Shown: positions 1 to 5,690 of the stretch, piece by piece
Layout: every line of letters begins with the position of its first letter
Position numbering within the stretch: position 1 is the first letter of the stretch
Source of the DNA: an uncultured Collinsella sp.
GTDB taxonomy: Bacteria; Actinomycetota; Coriobacteriia; Coriobacteriales; Coriobacteriaceae
NCBI GenBank assembly: GCA_900547345.1
Contig: URGG01000084.1
Span: 1 to 8,369 of the forward strand
Reading direction: 5' to 3'
DNA: 8,369 bases
Position numbers and translations under genes: made by a program
The notes under the pieces: model-generated
Database searches by the model: none
Seen by the model: only the letters and a program-made list of their open reading frames with translations
Told to the model about the DNA's origin: nothing

Positions 1-508
1 CGGCAACAACCGCCGCGGCAGAGGTATCGAGCTGCACCGTCGCGTGCGTACGAGCGGGCGCAGCGACCTCACCGGCGTGCATCACGATAACGCCGCAGGT
101 GCTCGTCGCGACAAACTCGACCATCTTGGGGTCGGTGAAGCCCGTCACGTCGTTGACGATCGAGGCGCCGCAGCGCACGGCCGCCTTGGCAACCGCCACA
201 TGGCGCGTGTCGATCGAGACGATGGCGCCCTCTTTGGCCAGCGCGCGTACCACAGGCAGCACGCGGCGAGCCTCCTCGTCGGGGTTGACCGGGGTAAAGC
301 CGGGGCGCGTGGACTCGCCGCCCACGTCGATGATGTCGGCGCCGGCGTCGAGCATCGCCAGGCCGTACTCGATGGCGGCATCCGGGTTGAAGTGCTCCCC
401 GCCGTCGCTAAACGAATCGGGCGTCACGTTGAGGACGCCCATGATGCGCGGACGGTCAAAGCTGAGCTCGTACTTTCCGCACCGCCATGTCTTGCTATCG
501 TTCGCCAT
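1..508 (-). CDS. folP: Dihydropteroate synthase, N-terminal part (cut by window edge)
   Basis: Dihydropteroate synthase condenses the pterin pyrophosphate with p-aminobenzoate to make dihydropteroate in cytosolic folate synthesis, and is the sulfonamide target. The 169 visible residues form the first part of a TIM barrel with the family motifs in order: NVTPDSFSDGG at about 27-37 (pterin/metal site), DVGGESTRPG at 61-70, SID at 98-100, NDVTG at 119-123 and VIVMH at 140-144. The frame is open to the left edge, so roughly the last third is missing. The start is the ATG at 506-508, preceded by AGGAGG (complement of 515-520) with 6 nt spacing. After the MH motif comes AGEVAAPARTHATVQLD instead of the common MxGxP-TMQ type of segment, a variable loop in the family. 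The upstream same-strand gene is a sirtuin, 94 bp away. The family call is secure; whether the protein is fused to another folate enzyme beyond the edge cannot be seen. Confidence 0.95.
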   Translation of the reverse strand, partial: MANDSKTWRCGKYELSFDRPRIMGVLNVTPDSFSDGGEHFNPDAAIEYGLAMLDAGADIIDVGGESTRPGFTPVNPDEEARRVLPVVRALAKEGAIVSIDTRHVAVAKAAVRCGASIVNDVTGFTDPKMVEFVATSTCGVIVMHAGEVAAPARTHATVQLDTSAAAVVA

Positions 509-532
509 GAACATCCTCCTAAAATGCCCGCG

Positions 533-558
533 CCGCCGCGCTCGGACGCAGGCGGCGG
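533..558 (-). other. GC-rich hairpin in folP leader
   Basis: CCGCCGC (533-539) and GCGGCGG (552-558) form a 7-bp perfect stem with a 12-nt loop, about a dozen bases before the folP Shine-Dalgarno site. On the minus strand it is followed, after a few bases, by four T residues (complement of 521-524). It could be a weak terminator for the sirtuin gene or simply a leader structure. The sequence does not decide between these. Confidence 0.35.
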
Positions 559-582
559 GGTCGCTTTGCAATCAGTCTTTCT

Positions 583-613
583 ATTGTATCCGCGCACACG
601 GGCTAGAACGCAA
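583..613 (-). promoter_or_regulatory. Possible folP promoter
   Basis: On the minus strand, TACAAT (complement of 583-588) matches the -10 consensus at five of six bases. TTGCGT (complement of 608-613) could be a -35 box, but the 19-nt spacer is long and the box overlaps the 3' end of the sirtuin gene. If used, it would let folP be transcribed independently of the sirtuin. This rests on consensus matching only. Confidence 0.3.
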
Positions 614-1355
614 ACGCGGCCGCGATGTCGCAAGAAATCAGCAGGTCGGCATTTGCATCCTGATCGGTGGGAGCAAGATTGCAAATGGCCAGCGTATCGC
701 CGGTAAAGTAGCGCGTAAGGCCCGCCGCCGGATACACTACGAGCGAGGTCCCGCCCACGACGAGGGCATCAGCCGCGGCGATGGCGGCAACGGCACCAGT
801 CAGCACGCGCTCATCGAGCGGCTCCTCGTAGAGCACCACATCGGGCTTAATGCGCCCGCCGCACGCAGGACACACGGGCACGCCCGCGGCGTCCTCGTGC
901 TCGCGCGAGCAAATCCACTCGGCGCTATAGACCGCGCCGCACGACTGGCAAATGTTTCGATGGACCGATCCGTGCAGCTCGAACACACGCTGCGAGCCGG
1001 CCACCTGATGCAGGCCGTCGATATTTTGCGTCACCACGGCGTCGAGCTTGCCGGCGCGCTCCAGCTCGGCCAGCTTAGCGTGGCAGCGGTTGGGCTTGGC
1101 GTTAAGGGAGATCATCTTGGTCCGGTAGAAGTCGAAGAACTCGGCCGGATGCTCCTCGTAAAAGCTATGCGAGAGCATAGTCTCGGGCGGGTAGGCAAAC
1201 TGCTGGTGATACAGGCCGTCCACGCTGCGGAAATCGGGGATGCCGCTCGCCGTGGAAACACCCGCGCCGCCAAAGAAGACCACGCGCTTGTGGGTGCCGA
1301 ACAGCTCCGCCAGCGCGGCGGAGGCCTGCTTGGGGTCCGATATTGCCTGCGTCAT
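603..1355 (-). CDS. Sir2-family NAD-dependent protein deacylase (sirtuin)
   Basis: Sirtuins use NAD+ to remove acyl groups from protein lysines, releasing nicotinamide and O-acyl-ADP-ribose in the cytosol. The protein has 250 residues, normal for a bacterial single-domain sirtuin. Visible motifs: GGAGVSTASGIPDFRS at 29-44 (NAD-binding loop), TQNIDGLHQ at 109-117, the catalytic His in LHGS (H128), a zinc site of two CxxC pairs (C136/C139 and C162/C165), and GTSLVVYPAAG at 202-212. In the substrate pocket the FYRTK segment (76-80) has Tyr77 but Lys80 where the desuccinylase-type YxxR motif has Arg, so deacetylation is more likely than desuccinylation; this is inference. The start is the ATG at 1353-1355, preceded by GGAGGA (complement of 1361-1366) with 5 nt spacing. 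An ATG 16 codons upstream has no such site. The gene is divergent from the exonuclease III gene and upstream of folP on the same strand. Confidence 0.95.
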   Translation of the reverse strand: MTQAISDPKQASAALAELFGTHKRVVFFGGAGVSTASGIPDFRSVDGLYHQQFAYPPETMLSHSFYEEHPAEFFDFYRTKMISLNAKPNRCHAKLAELERAGKLDAVVTQNIDGLHQVAGSQRVFELHGSVHRNICQSCGAVYSAEWICSREHEDAAGVPVCPACGGRIKPDVVLYEEPLDERVLTGAVAAIAAADALVVGGTSLVVYPAAGLTRYFTGDTLAICNLAPTDQDANADLLISCDIAAAFAF

Positions 1356-1468
1356 ATATGTCCTCCGTCCGTGTCTCCGGGACGGCGGCGTTCGCACTAT
1401 CACTCGCGGACTCCGCCCCGCCCCTGTTGCGCTAATCTTAAGCCTGCCAACCCCGTCGAAAGGACACC

Positions 1469-2287
1469 ATGCCTCAGACTTACACTTTCGCCTCGTGGAA
1501 CGTCAACGGCCTGCGCGCCGTGCTCAAAAAGGACCCGAGCTTTATCCAAATCGCGCAAGAACTCGATGTCGATATCTTGGCGCTGCAGGAGACCAAGCTG
1601 CAGGAGGGCCAGGTCGATATTGACCTGGCCGGCTATCACCAAACCTGGAGCTACGCCGAGCGTAAAGGCTATTCGGGCACTGCGGTCTTTAGCCGCCAGG
1701 AACCGCTGCGCGTGCTGCACGCCGACGCACTGCTGCCCTACGCTGGCGAGGGCGAGGCGGCCGAGCTCGTCGCCCAAGCCACAACCGAGGGCCGCGTCTG
1801 CGCGCTCGAGTTCGACAAGTTTTGGTTTGTGGATGTCTACACGCCCAACGCCCAAAATGAGCTCGCGCGCATCGACGTGCGCATGGCCTGGGACGATGCC
1901 TATCGCGGCTTTTTGAGCGCGCTTGAGCGCGAGACCGGCAAGCCCGTTGTGACCTGCGGCGACTTTAACGTGGCGCACGAGGAGATCGACCTTAAGAACC
2001 CCAAGTCCAACCGCGGCAACGCCGGCTTTTCGGACGAGGAGCGCGGCAAGTTTACCGAGCTGCTCAACGCCGGCTTTACTGACACCTGGCGCGCAGCAAA
2101 TCCCGACGTCGAGGGCGTCTACAGCTGGTGGAGCTACCGCTTTAATGCCCGCAAGAACAACGCAGGCTGGCGCATCGATTATTTCCTGGTAAGTGATTCA
2201 ATCGCCACCGACGTTCGCGACACCGGTATCCGTGGCGACATCTTTGGCAGCGACCACTGTCCCGTCACCCTCACGCTAGAGCTCTAA
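1469..2287 (+). CDS. xth: Exodeoxyribonuclease III / AP endonuclease
   Basis: This enzyme cuts DNA at abasic sites and degrades 3' ends of duplex DNA during base-excision repair in the cytosol. The 272-residue protein covers the whole endonuclease/exonuclease/phosphatase fold with all catalytic motifs: SWNVNG at 9-14 (Asn11), LQETKL at 39-44 (metal-binding Glu41), KGYSGTA at 66-72, VYTPN at 123-127 (Tyr124), GDFNV at 164-168 (Asp165 and Asn167), NNAGWRIDYFL at 230-240 and GSDHCPV at 260-266 (Asp262-His263 pair). Length and motifs fit the ExoA/XthA family. The start ATG follows AAAGGA at 1459-1468 region with short spacing. It is monocistronic as far as can be seen: divergent from the sirtuin (113 bp apart) and convergent with the ECF operon, with palindromes rather than a T-tailed hairpin after its stop. 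Confidence 0.96.
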   Translation: MPQTYTFASWNVNGLRAVLKKDPSFIQIAQELDVDILALQETKLQEGQVDIDLAGYHQTWSYAERKGYSGTAVFSRQEPLRVLHADALLPYAGEGEAAELVAQATTEGRVCALEFDKFWFVDVYTPNAQNELARIDVRMAWDDAYRGFLSALERETGKPVVTCGDFNVAHEEIDLKNPKSNRGNAGFSDEERGKFTELLNAGFTDTWRAANPDVEGVYSWWSYRFNARKNNAGWRIDYFLVSDSIATDVRDTGIRGDIFGSDHCPVTLTLEL

Positions 2288-2340
2288 CCCCAGCTGATCC
2301 CCTGGGGACGGAGGAAAAGGGATCATCTGACCTCGTCCCC
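2288..2340. repeat. Compound imperfect palindrome after exonuclease III gene
   Basis: Directly after the stop codon, several complementary segments overlap. CCCCAG (2288-2293) pairs with CTGGGG (2302-2307). TGATCCC (2295-2301) pairs with GGGATCA (2319-2325). GGGGACG-g-AGG (2304-2314) pairs with CCTCGTCCCC (2331-2340) with one bulged G, giving a 10-bp stem. These alternatives are mutually exclusive. No T-run follows on either strand, so a simple intrinsic terminator is unlikely. It may be a dispersed intergenic element or a structured 3' end between convergent genes. Confidence 0.55.
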
Positions 2341-2347
2341 CTATAAG

Positions 2348-2410
2348 TTGCGGTGGAATAGTTCCTGCTTCGGCCCCAAACAGCCAAAAACGAGAACTAT
2401 TCCACCGCAA
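2348..2410. repeat. Long inverted repeat with perfect 17-nt arms
   Basis: TTGCGGTGGAATAGTTC (2348-2364) is the exact reverse complement of 2394-2410, enclosing a 29-nt loop. Beyond one mismatch (2347/2411), two further bases pair on the outside. The arms are AT/GC mixed rather than GC-clamped, and the next bases on both strands contain no T-run. The shape suggests a palindromic intergenic repeat of the REP/MITE kind, or a bidirectional transcript-end hairpin for the convergent exonuclease and ECF genes. Copy number elsewhere in the genome would decide. Confidence 0.75.
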
Positions 2411-2434
2411 GTTCGTAAGGGAACGCAACCAGCC

Positions 2435-3148
2435 CTACAGTCCGTACTTCACGACGACGCGGTTGATCCGTCGACACCAGGGCCTGTACAGGGCGGCCAA
2501 GAACACGCAGGTCGCGAGGCCGTGTGTGATATCGAACGGCACTGCCGTGGCAAGACGCGCCACGGCTCCCGCCCACGTGAGCGGCTGCACAAAACCGATG
2601 ATGTCATACGCGTTGATCACCACGCCGTACAGCAAACCCGATGCAAAGCCGTACGCCATCAGGGCCGGCATGCGCACGGTTCCACCCGCACGGTCGAACG
2701 CGCCCGCATGCGCCAGCGCGCCGCCAACATAGCCAACCAGACCCCAGGCATACATCTGCCATGGCGTCCACATGCCCTGCCCAAAAAAGAAGTTGCTGGT
2801 CAGCGCCGCCAGCGCGCCGACTATAAAGCCGTTACGACGACCGAGTGTCGCCCCGGCGATAATGGCGATGGCACTCACGGGTTTAAAGTCGGGAATGGGG
2901 CCAAACAAGATGCGCCCCGCCGCGGCCAACGCCGCCAACACCAGCGTGGGCATAATCTGTCGCAGGCCCGGGCGCGACGCCTCGTAGCCCGCAAAGAACA
3001 GCGCGAGCACCAGCGCTACCACGACAAGCATGGCAAGCGCCGCCTGCTCAATGCCCGCCAGCAACGCCGCAGTCATCACTGCCGGCACCGCCAGGAGCAG
3101 CGGAATCTCCATTTTTGTGAGTAGGCGCGAGGCGCGATGATCCATCAT
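2435..3148 (-). CDS. ECF transporter S component (membrane substrate-binding protein)
   Basis: S components bind a vitamin or cofactor in the membrane and dock onto the ECF energizing module. This 237-residue protein is strongly hydrophobic, with about six helices (roughly 15-33, 36-54, 65-82, 92-120, 130-148, 162-182 and 203-222). It has features typical of S proteins: a FGPIPDFKPVSA segment at 82-93, with the Lys-Pro often seen before the third helix, and a GFIVGALAALTSN ... GMWTPWQM stretch at 107-132. It is the last gene of the operon, 4 nt after the ATPase stop. I chose the ATG at 3146-3148; the next codon is also ATG, an upstream in-frame ATG at 3217 lies deep inside the ATPase gene, and a downstream one at 3110 lacks a ribosome site. 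Substrate is unknown. Cobalamin (CbrT-type systems also pair with a duplicated ATPase) is one possibility, not demonstrated. Confidence 0.82.
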   Translation of the reverse strand: MMDHRASRLLTKMEIPLLLAVPAVMTAALLAGIEQAALAMLVVVALVLALFFAGYEASRPGLRQIMPTLVLAALAAAGRILFGPIPDFKPVSAIAIIAGATLGRRNGFIVGALAALTSNFFFGQGMWTPWQMYAWGLVGYVGGALAHAGAFDRAGGTVRMPALMAYGFASGLLYGVVINAYDIIGFVQPLTWAGAVARLATAVPFDITHGLATCVFLAALYRPWCRRINRVVVKYGL

Positions 3149-3152
3149 CCCA

Positions 3153-4607
3153 TCACGCCCTGTAGAACACGTTGTCGGAAAAAAAGTCGGCCGGCGGCTC
3201 CATGCAGGCAATCTCACCGTCGAACATCATGGCAATGTCATCGGCAACCTGCTCGGCAAAATCCAGATCGTGCGTGGCCATGATGACGGTACCGCCAGCC
3301 TCCGCATGGCCACGCAGGGCGCGGGCGATGATGCGGCGGCTGGCCAGGTCCAAGCCCTTGGTGGGCTCATCGAGCAATAGCAGTTCGGGGCCAATCAGCA
3401 GCAGTTTTGCCAATGCAAGCAGTTGACGCTGTCCGCCCGAAAGATCGTACGGGTGGCGCCCATCCAGGCCCGACAGCCCCAGGCTCGCCGCGCGCTCCCG
3501 CGCCACAGCCTCGTCATATCCGCAGGTCGAAGCCCATTCCATCAGCTCATCGCGCACCGTCTCGGCAACCAGCAACGCCTTGGGATTCTGAGGCAGCAGC
3601 GCTGCCGATCCCGCCCCGCGCTCCATATGCCCACGCTGCAACTTGACCGTCTTGGCCAGCACCGAAAGCATTGTCGACTTCCCGCAGCCGTTACCACCCA
3701 CAACCGCATGCACCGCGCCAGCCGAGAACGCCGCATCGAGCCCACGCAGCACCCAGCCGGACGCCCGATCGTAGCGAAACCAGCCCTCGCGAATAGCTGC
3801 CGCCGCACTCGTCGCCGCCACCTGCGCGGGCCAGCAAGAGTCCAAAGCCAAAAGTCCCTCGCGACTACCCAAACTCGCTAGGTCAACCACCTCGCACACG
3901 CGTCCGCCCTCAATCCGGTACGCGCACGTCGCGTATTCGAGCATTGGGCGCGGCTGATGCGTCGCCACAACAACCGTGCAGCCCAACTCGCGATTCACAC
4001 GAAACAGCGCGTGCAGGAAATTCTTCTCCGCAACCGGATCAAGCTGAGACGTGGGCTCGTCGAGCAGCAGCACGCGCGGGCGCAACGCCAGCACAGCTGC
4101 CAGCGACAGCAGCTGTTTGCGTCCACCCGAAAGCGTATCGGTATCGCGGTGGAGCCAATCCTCCAACCCAAAGAAATAGCTGGTCTCGGCCACGCGACGG
4201 CGCATCTCGTCGCGCGACATGCCTAAGTTTTCCAGACCAAACGCCATCTCGTGCCACACGGTTTCGCACACGATCTGGTTCTCGGGGTCCTGAAACACAT
4301 AGCCCACGCGCTCCGCGGACGCCCGAACATCCATGTCGGCAACGCTCTCGCCCAGCACGCGCAGCTCGCCAGCGCATTCACCCGTCGGCGAAATCTCGGG
4401 CTTGAGCAACGAGAGCAACGTCGACTTACCCGACCCAGTACCACCTACCAGCAGTGCAAACGCACCTTGGGGAACAGACCAGTCGAGCCCGTCGAGCACC
4501 GGCGCCTCGGCCCCGGGGTAGGCAAAGTGTAGGCCCCGTACCTCAATCGCGGGTACATCAGAGCCGCACGCCACGCCCGTTACCGAGCAGCTATCCAACC
4601 GGGTCAT
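3153..4607 (-). CDS. ECF transporter ATPase with two fused ABC domains
   Basis: This is the energizing ATPase of an energy-coupling factor importer, at the inner face of the membrane. At 484 residues it contains two complete ABC domains in tandem. Domain 1: Walker A GGTGSGKST at 55-63, Q-loop Gln106, signature LSGGRKQ at 159-165, Walker B VLLLDEPTSQLDP at 179-191 with Glu184, and H-loop His217. Domain 2: Walker A GGNGCGKST at 304-312, Gln340, signature LSGGQRQ at 389-395, Walker B LLLLDEPTKGLD at 409-420 with Glu414, and His446. Both sites keep catalytic glutamate and histidine, so both may hydrolyse ATP. The first signature has Arg in place of the usual Gln of LSGGQ. Most ECF systems use separate EcfA1 and EcfA2; the fused form is typical of dedicated transporters such as YkoD or MtsB. 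Its ATG overlaps the T-component stop by one base (TGATG, 4605-4609), implying translational coupling. Confidence 0.93.
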   Translation of the reverse strand: MTRLDSCSVTGVACGSDVPAIEVRGLHFAYPGAEAPVLDGLDWSVPQGAFALLVGGTGSGKSTLLSLLKPEISPTGECAGELRVLGESVADMDVRASAERVGYVFQDPENQIVCETVWHEMAFGLENLGMSRDEMRRRVAETSYFFGLEDWLHRDTDTLSGGRKQLLSLAAVLALRPRVLLLDEPTSQLDPVAEKNFLHALFRVNRELGCTVVVATHQPRPMLEYATCAYRIEGGRVCEVVDLASLGSREGLLALDSCWPAQVAATSAAAAIREGWFRYDRASGWVLRGLDAAFSAGAVHAVVGGNGCGKSTMLSVLAKTVKLQRGHMERGAGSAALLPQNPKALLVAETVRDELMEWASTCGYDEAVARERAASLGLSGLDGRHPYDLSGGQRQLLALAKLLLIGPELLLLDEPTKGLDLASRRIIARALRGHAEAGGTVIMATHDLDFAEQVADDIAMMFDGEIACMEPPADFFSDNVFYRA

Positions 4608-5500
4608 CAGCCAAACCTCTTCTCGTCAATCGCGTACAGCACGCAGGGCAGCGCCATCCAGGCCGCATATACGACATAGCCCAGCCACGGCGCCGGCGCC
4701 GATAGTTGCGGGTAAAACGAATACTGCGTCGTCGCGGTCCATGCCACCACCACCGCGGCGGCACCAAACAACGCAAGCCCAACCAGCGCGGCAACATCGC
4801 CGCGCCCCAGCCGATACCGCGCGTACGTCGTTCGACGCGTCGCAGCACCCCATCCGCGCGAGCGCATGGCGTCCGCGCGCTCCAGCGAATCCTCCATGCC
4901 CCAGCCCATCAACACACTCGATGCACGCAAACGCGAACGCACGGGGTCGGCCGGCGCGCGCCCCGGTACATCAATCGCATCCTGTACCGCCAGTACCGTA
5001 CGACCGCGGCGCAAAAACTGCGGGATAAGCCGCATACACATCGAGATCATGAGCGCGATCACCGGCGCGGTGTTACCCAAAAGCGCAAGCACCTTGTCGT
5101 AGCTAAGCATCGATGCCGCAGCCTCAAACCACAGCACGCTCGCCACAAACAGCCCGCCCATGCATAGGCCGTAAACCATGCTCTCCAGATACACCGCGCG
5201 CATGCCAATACGGAACAGCTCTGTCGAGCCCGAGGCGCTAAACAGCGGGTTGAGCACCGCGATGATCAAAATCACCGGCAGCTGCCAGCGAAGCGCCCCC
5301 AACGTGCGCGCGGCGCCGCGCGTCGCAAACCCGTACGCCAGCCCGCCCGCAAGCGACAGCGCAATCAGCACCGGCTGCATCGAGAACATAGTGAGTCCCA
5401 GCGTCAGCACCATGTAGAGCGCTGGCACCGCCGGATGCGACATCGAAAATGCCGCGACGGGTTCGTTGCCCGATTCCTCTCGCATGATGTCCACGGGCAT
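4607..5500 (-). CDS. ECF transporter T component (EcfT/CbiQ-like membrane protein)
   Basis: T components are membrane scaffolds that couple the ATPase to the S protein. The protein has several hydrophobic helices (about 24-58, 74-86, 103-126, 141-160, 236-256 and 272-290 in the 297-residue form) and a charged cytosolic region between the fourth and fifth. That region ends in the coupling motif, seen as RADAMRSRGWG at 208-218. An HP pair before the first helix (22-23) is also usual. The earlier coupling motif, normally QxARG, reads QDAID here (173-177). Start choice is uncertain. ATG at 5500 has GAGAGG (complement of 5507-5512) with 6 nt spacing and gives a normal N-terminus. ATG at 5584 adds 28 residues including a Trp-rich hydrophobic stretch but lacks a clear ribosome site. 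ATGs at 5506 and 5485 are other options. It is the first gene of the three-gene operon. Confidence 0.88.
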   Translation of the reverse strand: MPVDIMREESGNEPVAAFSMSHPAVPALYMVLTLGLTMFSMQPVLIALSLAGGLAYGFATRGAARTLGALRWQLPVILIIAVLNPLFSASGSTELFRIGMRAVYLESMVYGLCMGGLFVASVLWFEAAASMLSYDKVLALLGNTAPVIALMISMCMRLIPQFLRRGRTVLAVQDAIDVPGRAPADPVRSRLRASSVLMGWGMEDSLERADAMRSRGWGAATRRTTYARYRLGRGDVAALVGLALFGAAAVVVAWTATTQYSFYPQLSAPAPWLGYVVYAAWMALPCVLYAIDEKRFG

Positions 5501-5630
5501 CCCCATCCTCTCGCTCAAGCGCCAACGCCGCAGCGCCGCCGCCATGCACAGCCAGCGCAAACACCACGCCGGCAGCAGCGACATCGGCCGTCACGCGCCA
5601 ATCGCTACGCGCTCATCATATGCCTGCGGT

Positions 5631-5658
5631 ATCATATTGCGCCGTGTATCGTTTCCAA
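5631..5658 (-). promoter_or_regulatory. Candidate promoter of the ECF operon
   Basis: On the minus strand, TTGGAA (complement of 5653-5658) and TATGAT (complement of 5631-5636) are separated by 16 nt, matching the -35 and -10 consensus at four and five of six bases. Transcription would start near 5624, leaving a leader of about 120 nt to the preferred T-component start, or about 40 nt if 5584 is used. A second TATGAT (complement of 5615-5620) lacks a good -35. Consensus matching only. Confidence 0.4.
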
Positions 5659-5685
5659 ACACACGTCTCTATAACGTAACAGGAG
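5646..5685 (+). promoter_or_regulatory. Possible glmU promoter and ribosome binding site
   Basis: TATAAC at 5670-5675 resembles a -10 box, with only a weak partner (GTATCG, 5646-5651) at 18-nt spacing. If it is used, transcription would begin almost at the ribosome binding site, giving a very short leader, so a start further upstream is also possible. The ribosome site AGGAG at 5681-5685, 5 nt before the ATG, is clear and fixes the glmU start. The region overlaps the candidate promoter of the divergent ECF operon. Confidence 0.3.
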
Positions 5686-5690
5686 ATCAC

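Noticed and set aside
1356..1468. Divergent promoters between the sirtuin and exonuclease III genes
   Set aside because: Promoters must exist there, but TAATCT (plus, 1433) and GATAGT (minus, complement of 1396-1401) have no acceptable -35 partners, so I did not list them as features.
99..1916. 605-codon open frame on the plus strand
   Set aside because: It runs antisense across folP and the sirtuin and then through exonuclease III in another frame. The translation is low-complexity and matches nothing; long antisense frames are expected in GC-rich DNA.
2348..3124. 258-codon plus-strand frame starting in the inverted repeat
   Set aside because: It is antisense to the S component, rich in Arg/His/Gln, and has no ribosome site.
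3110..3217. Alternative starts for the S component at 3217 and 3110
   Set aside because: 3217 would overlap the ATPase gene by about 65 bases with no ribosome site. 3110 would also lack a site. The ATG pair at 3145-3148 fits the tight operon spacing.
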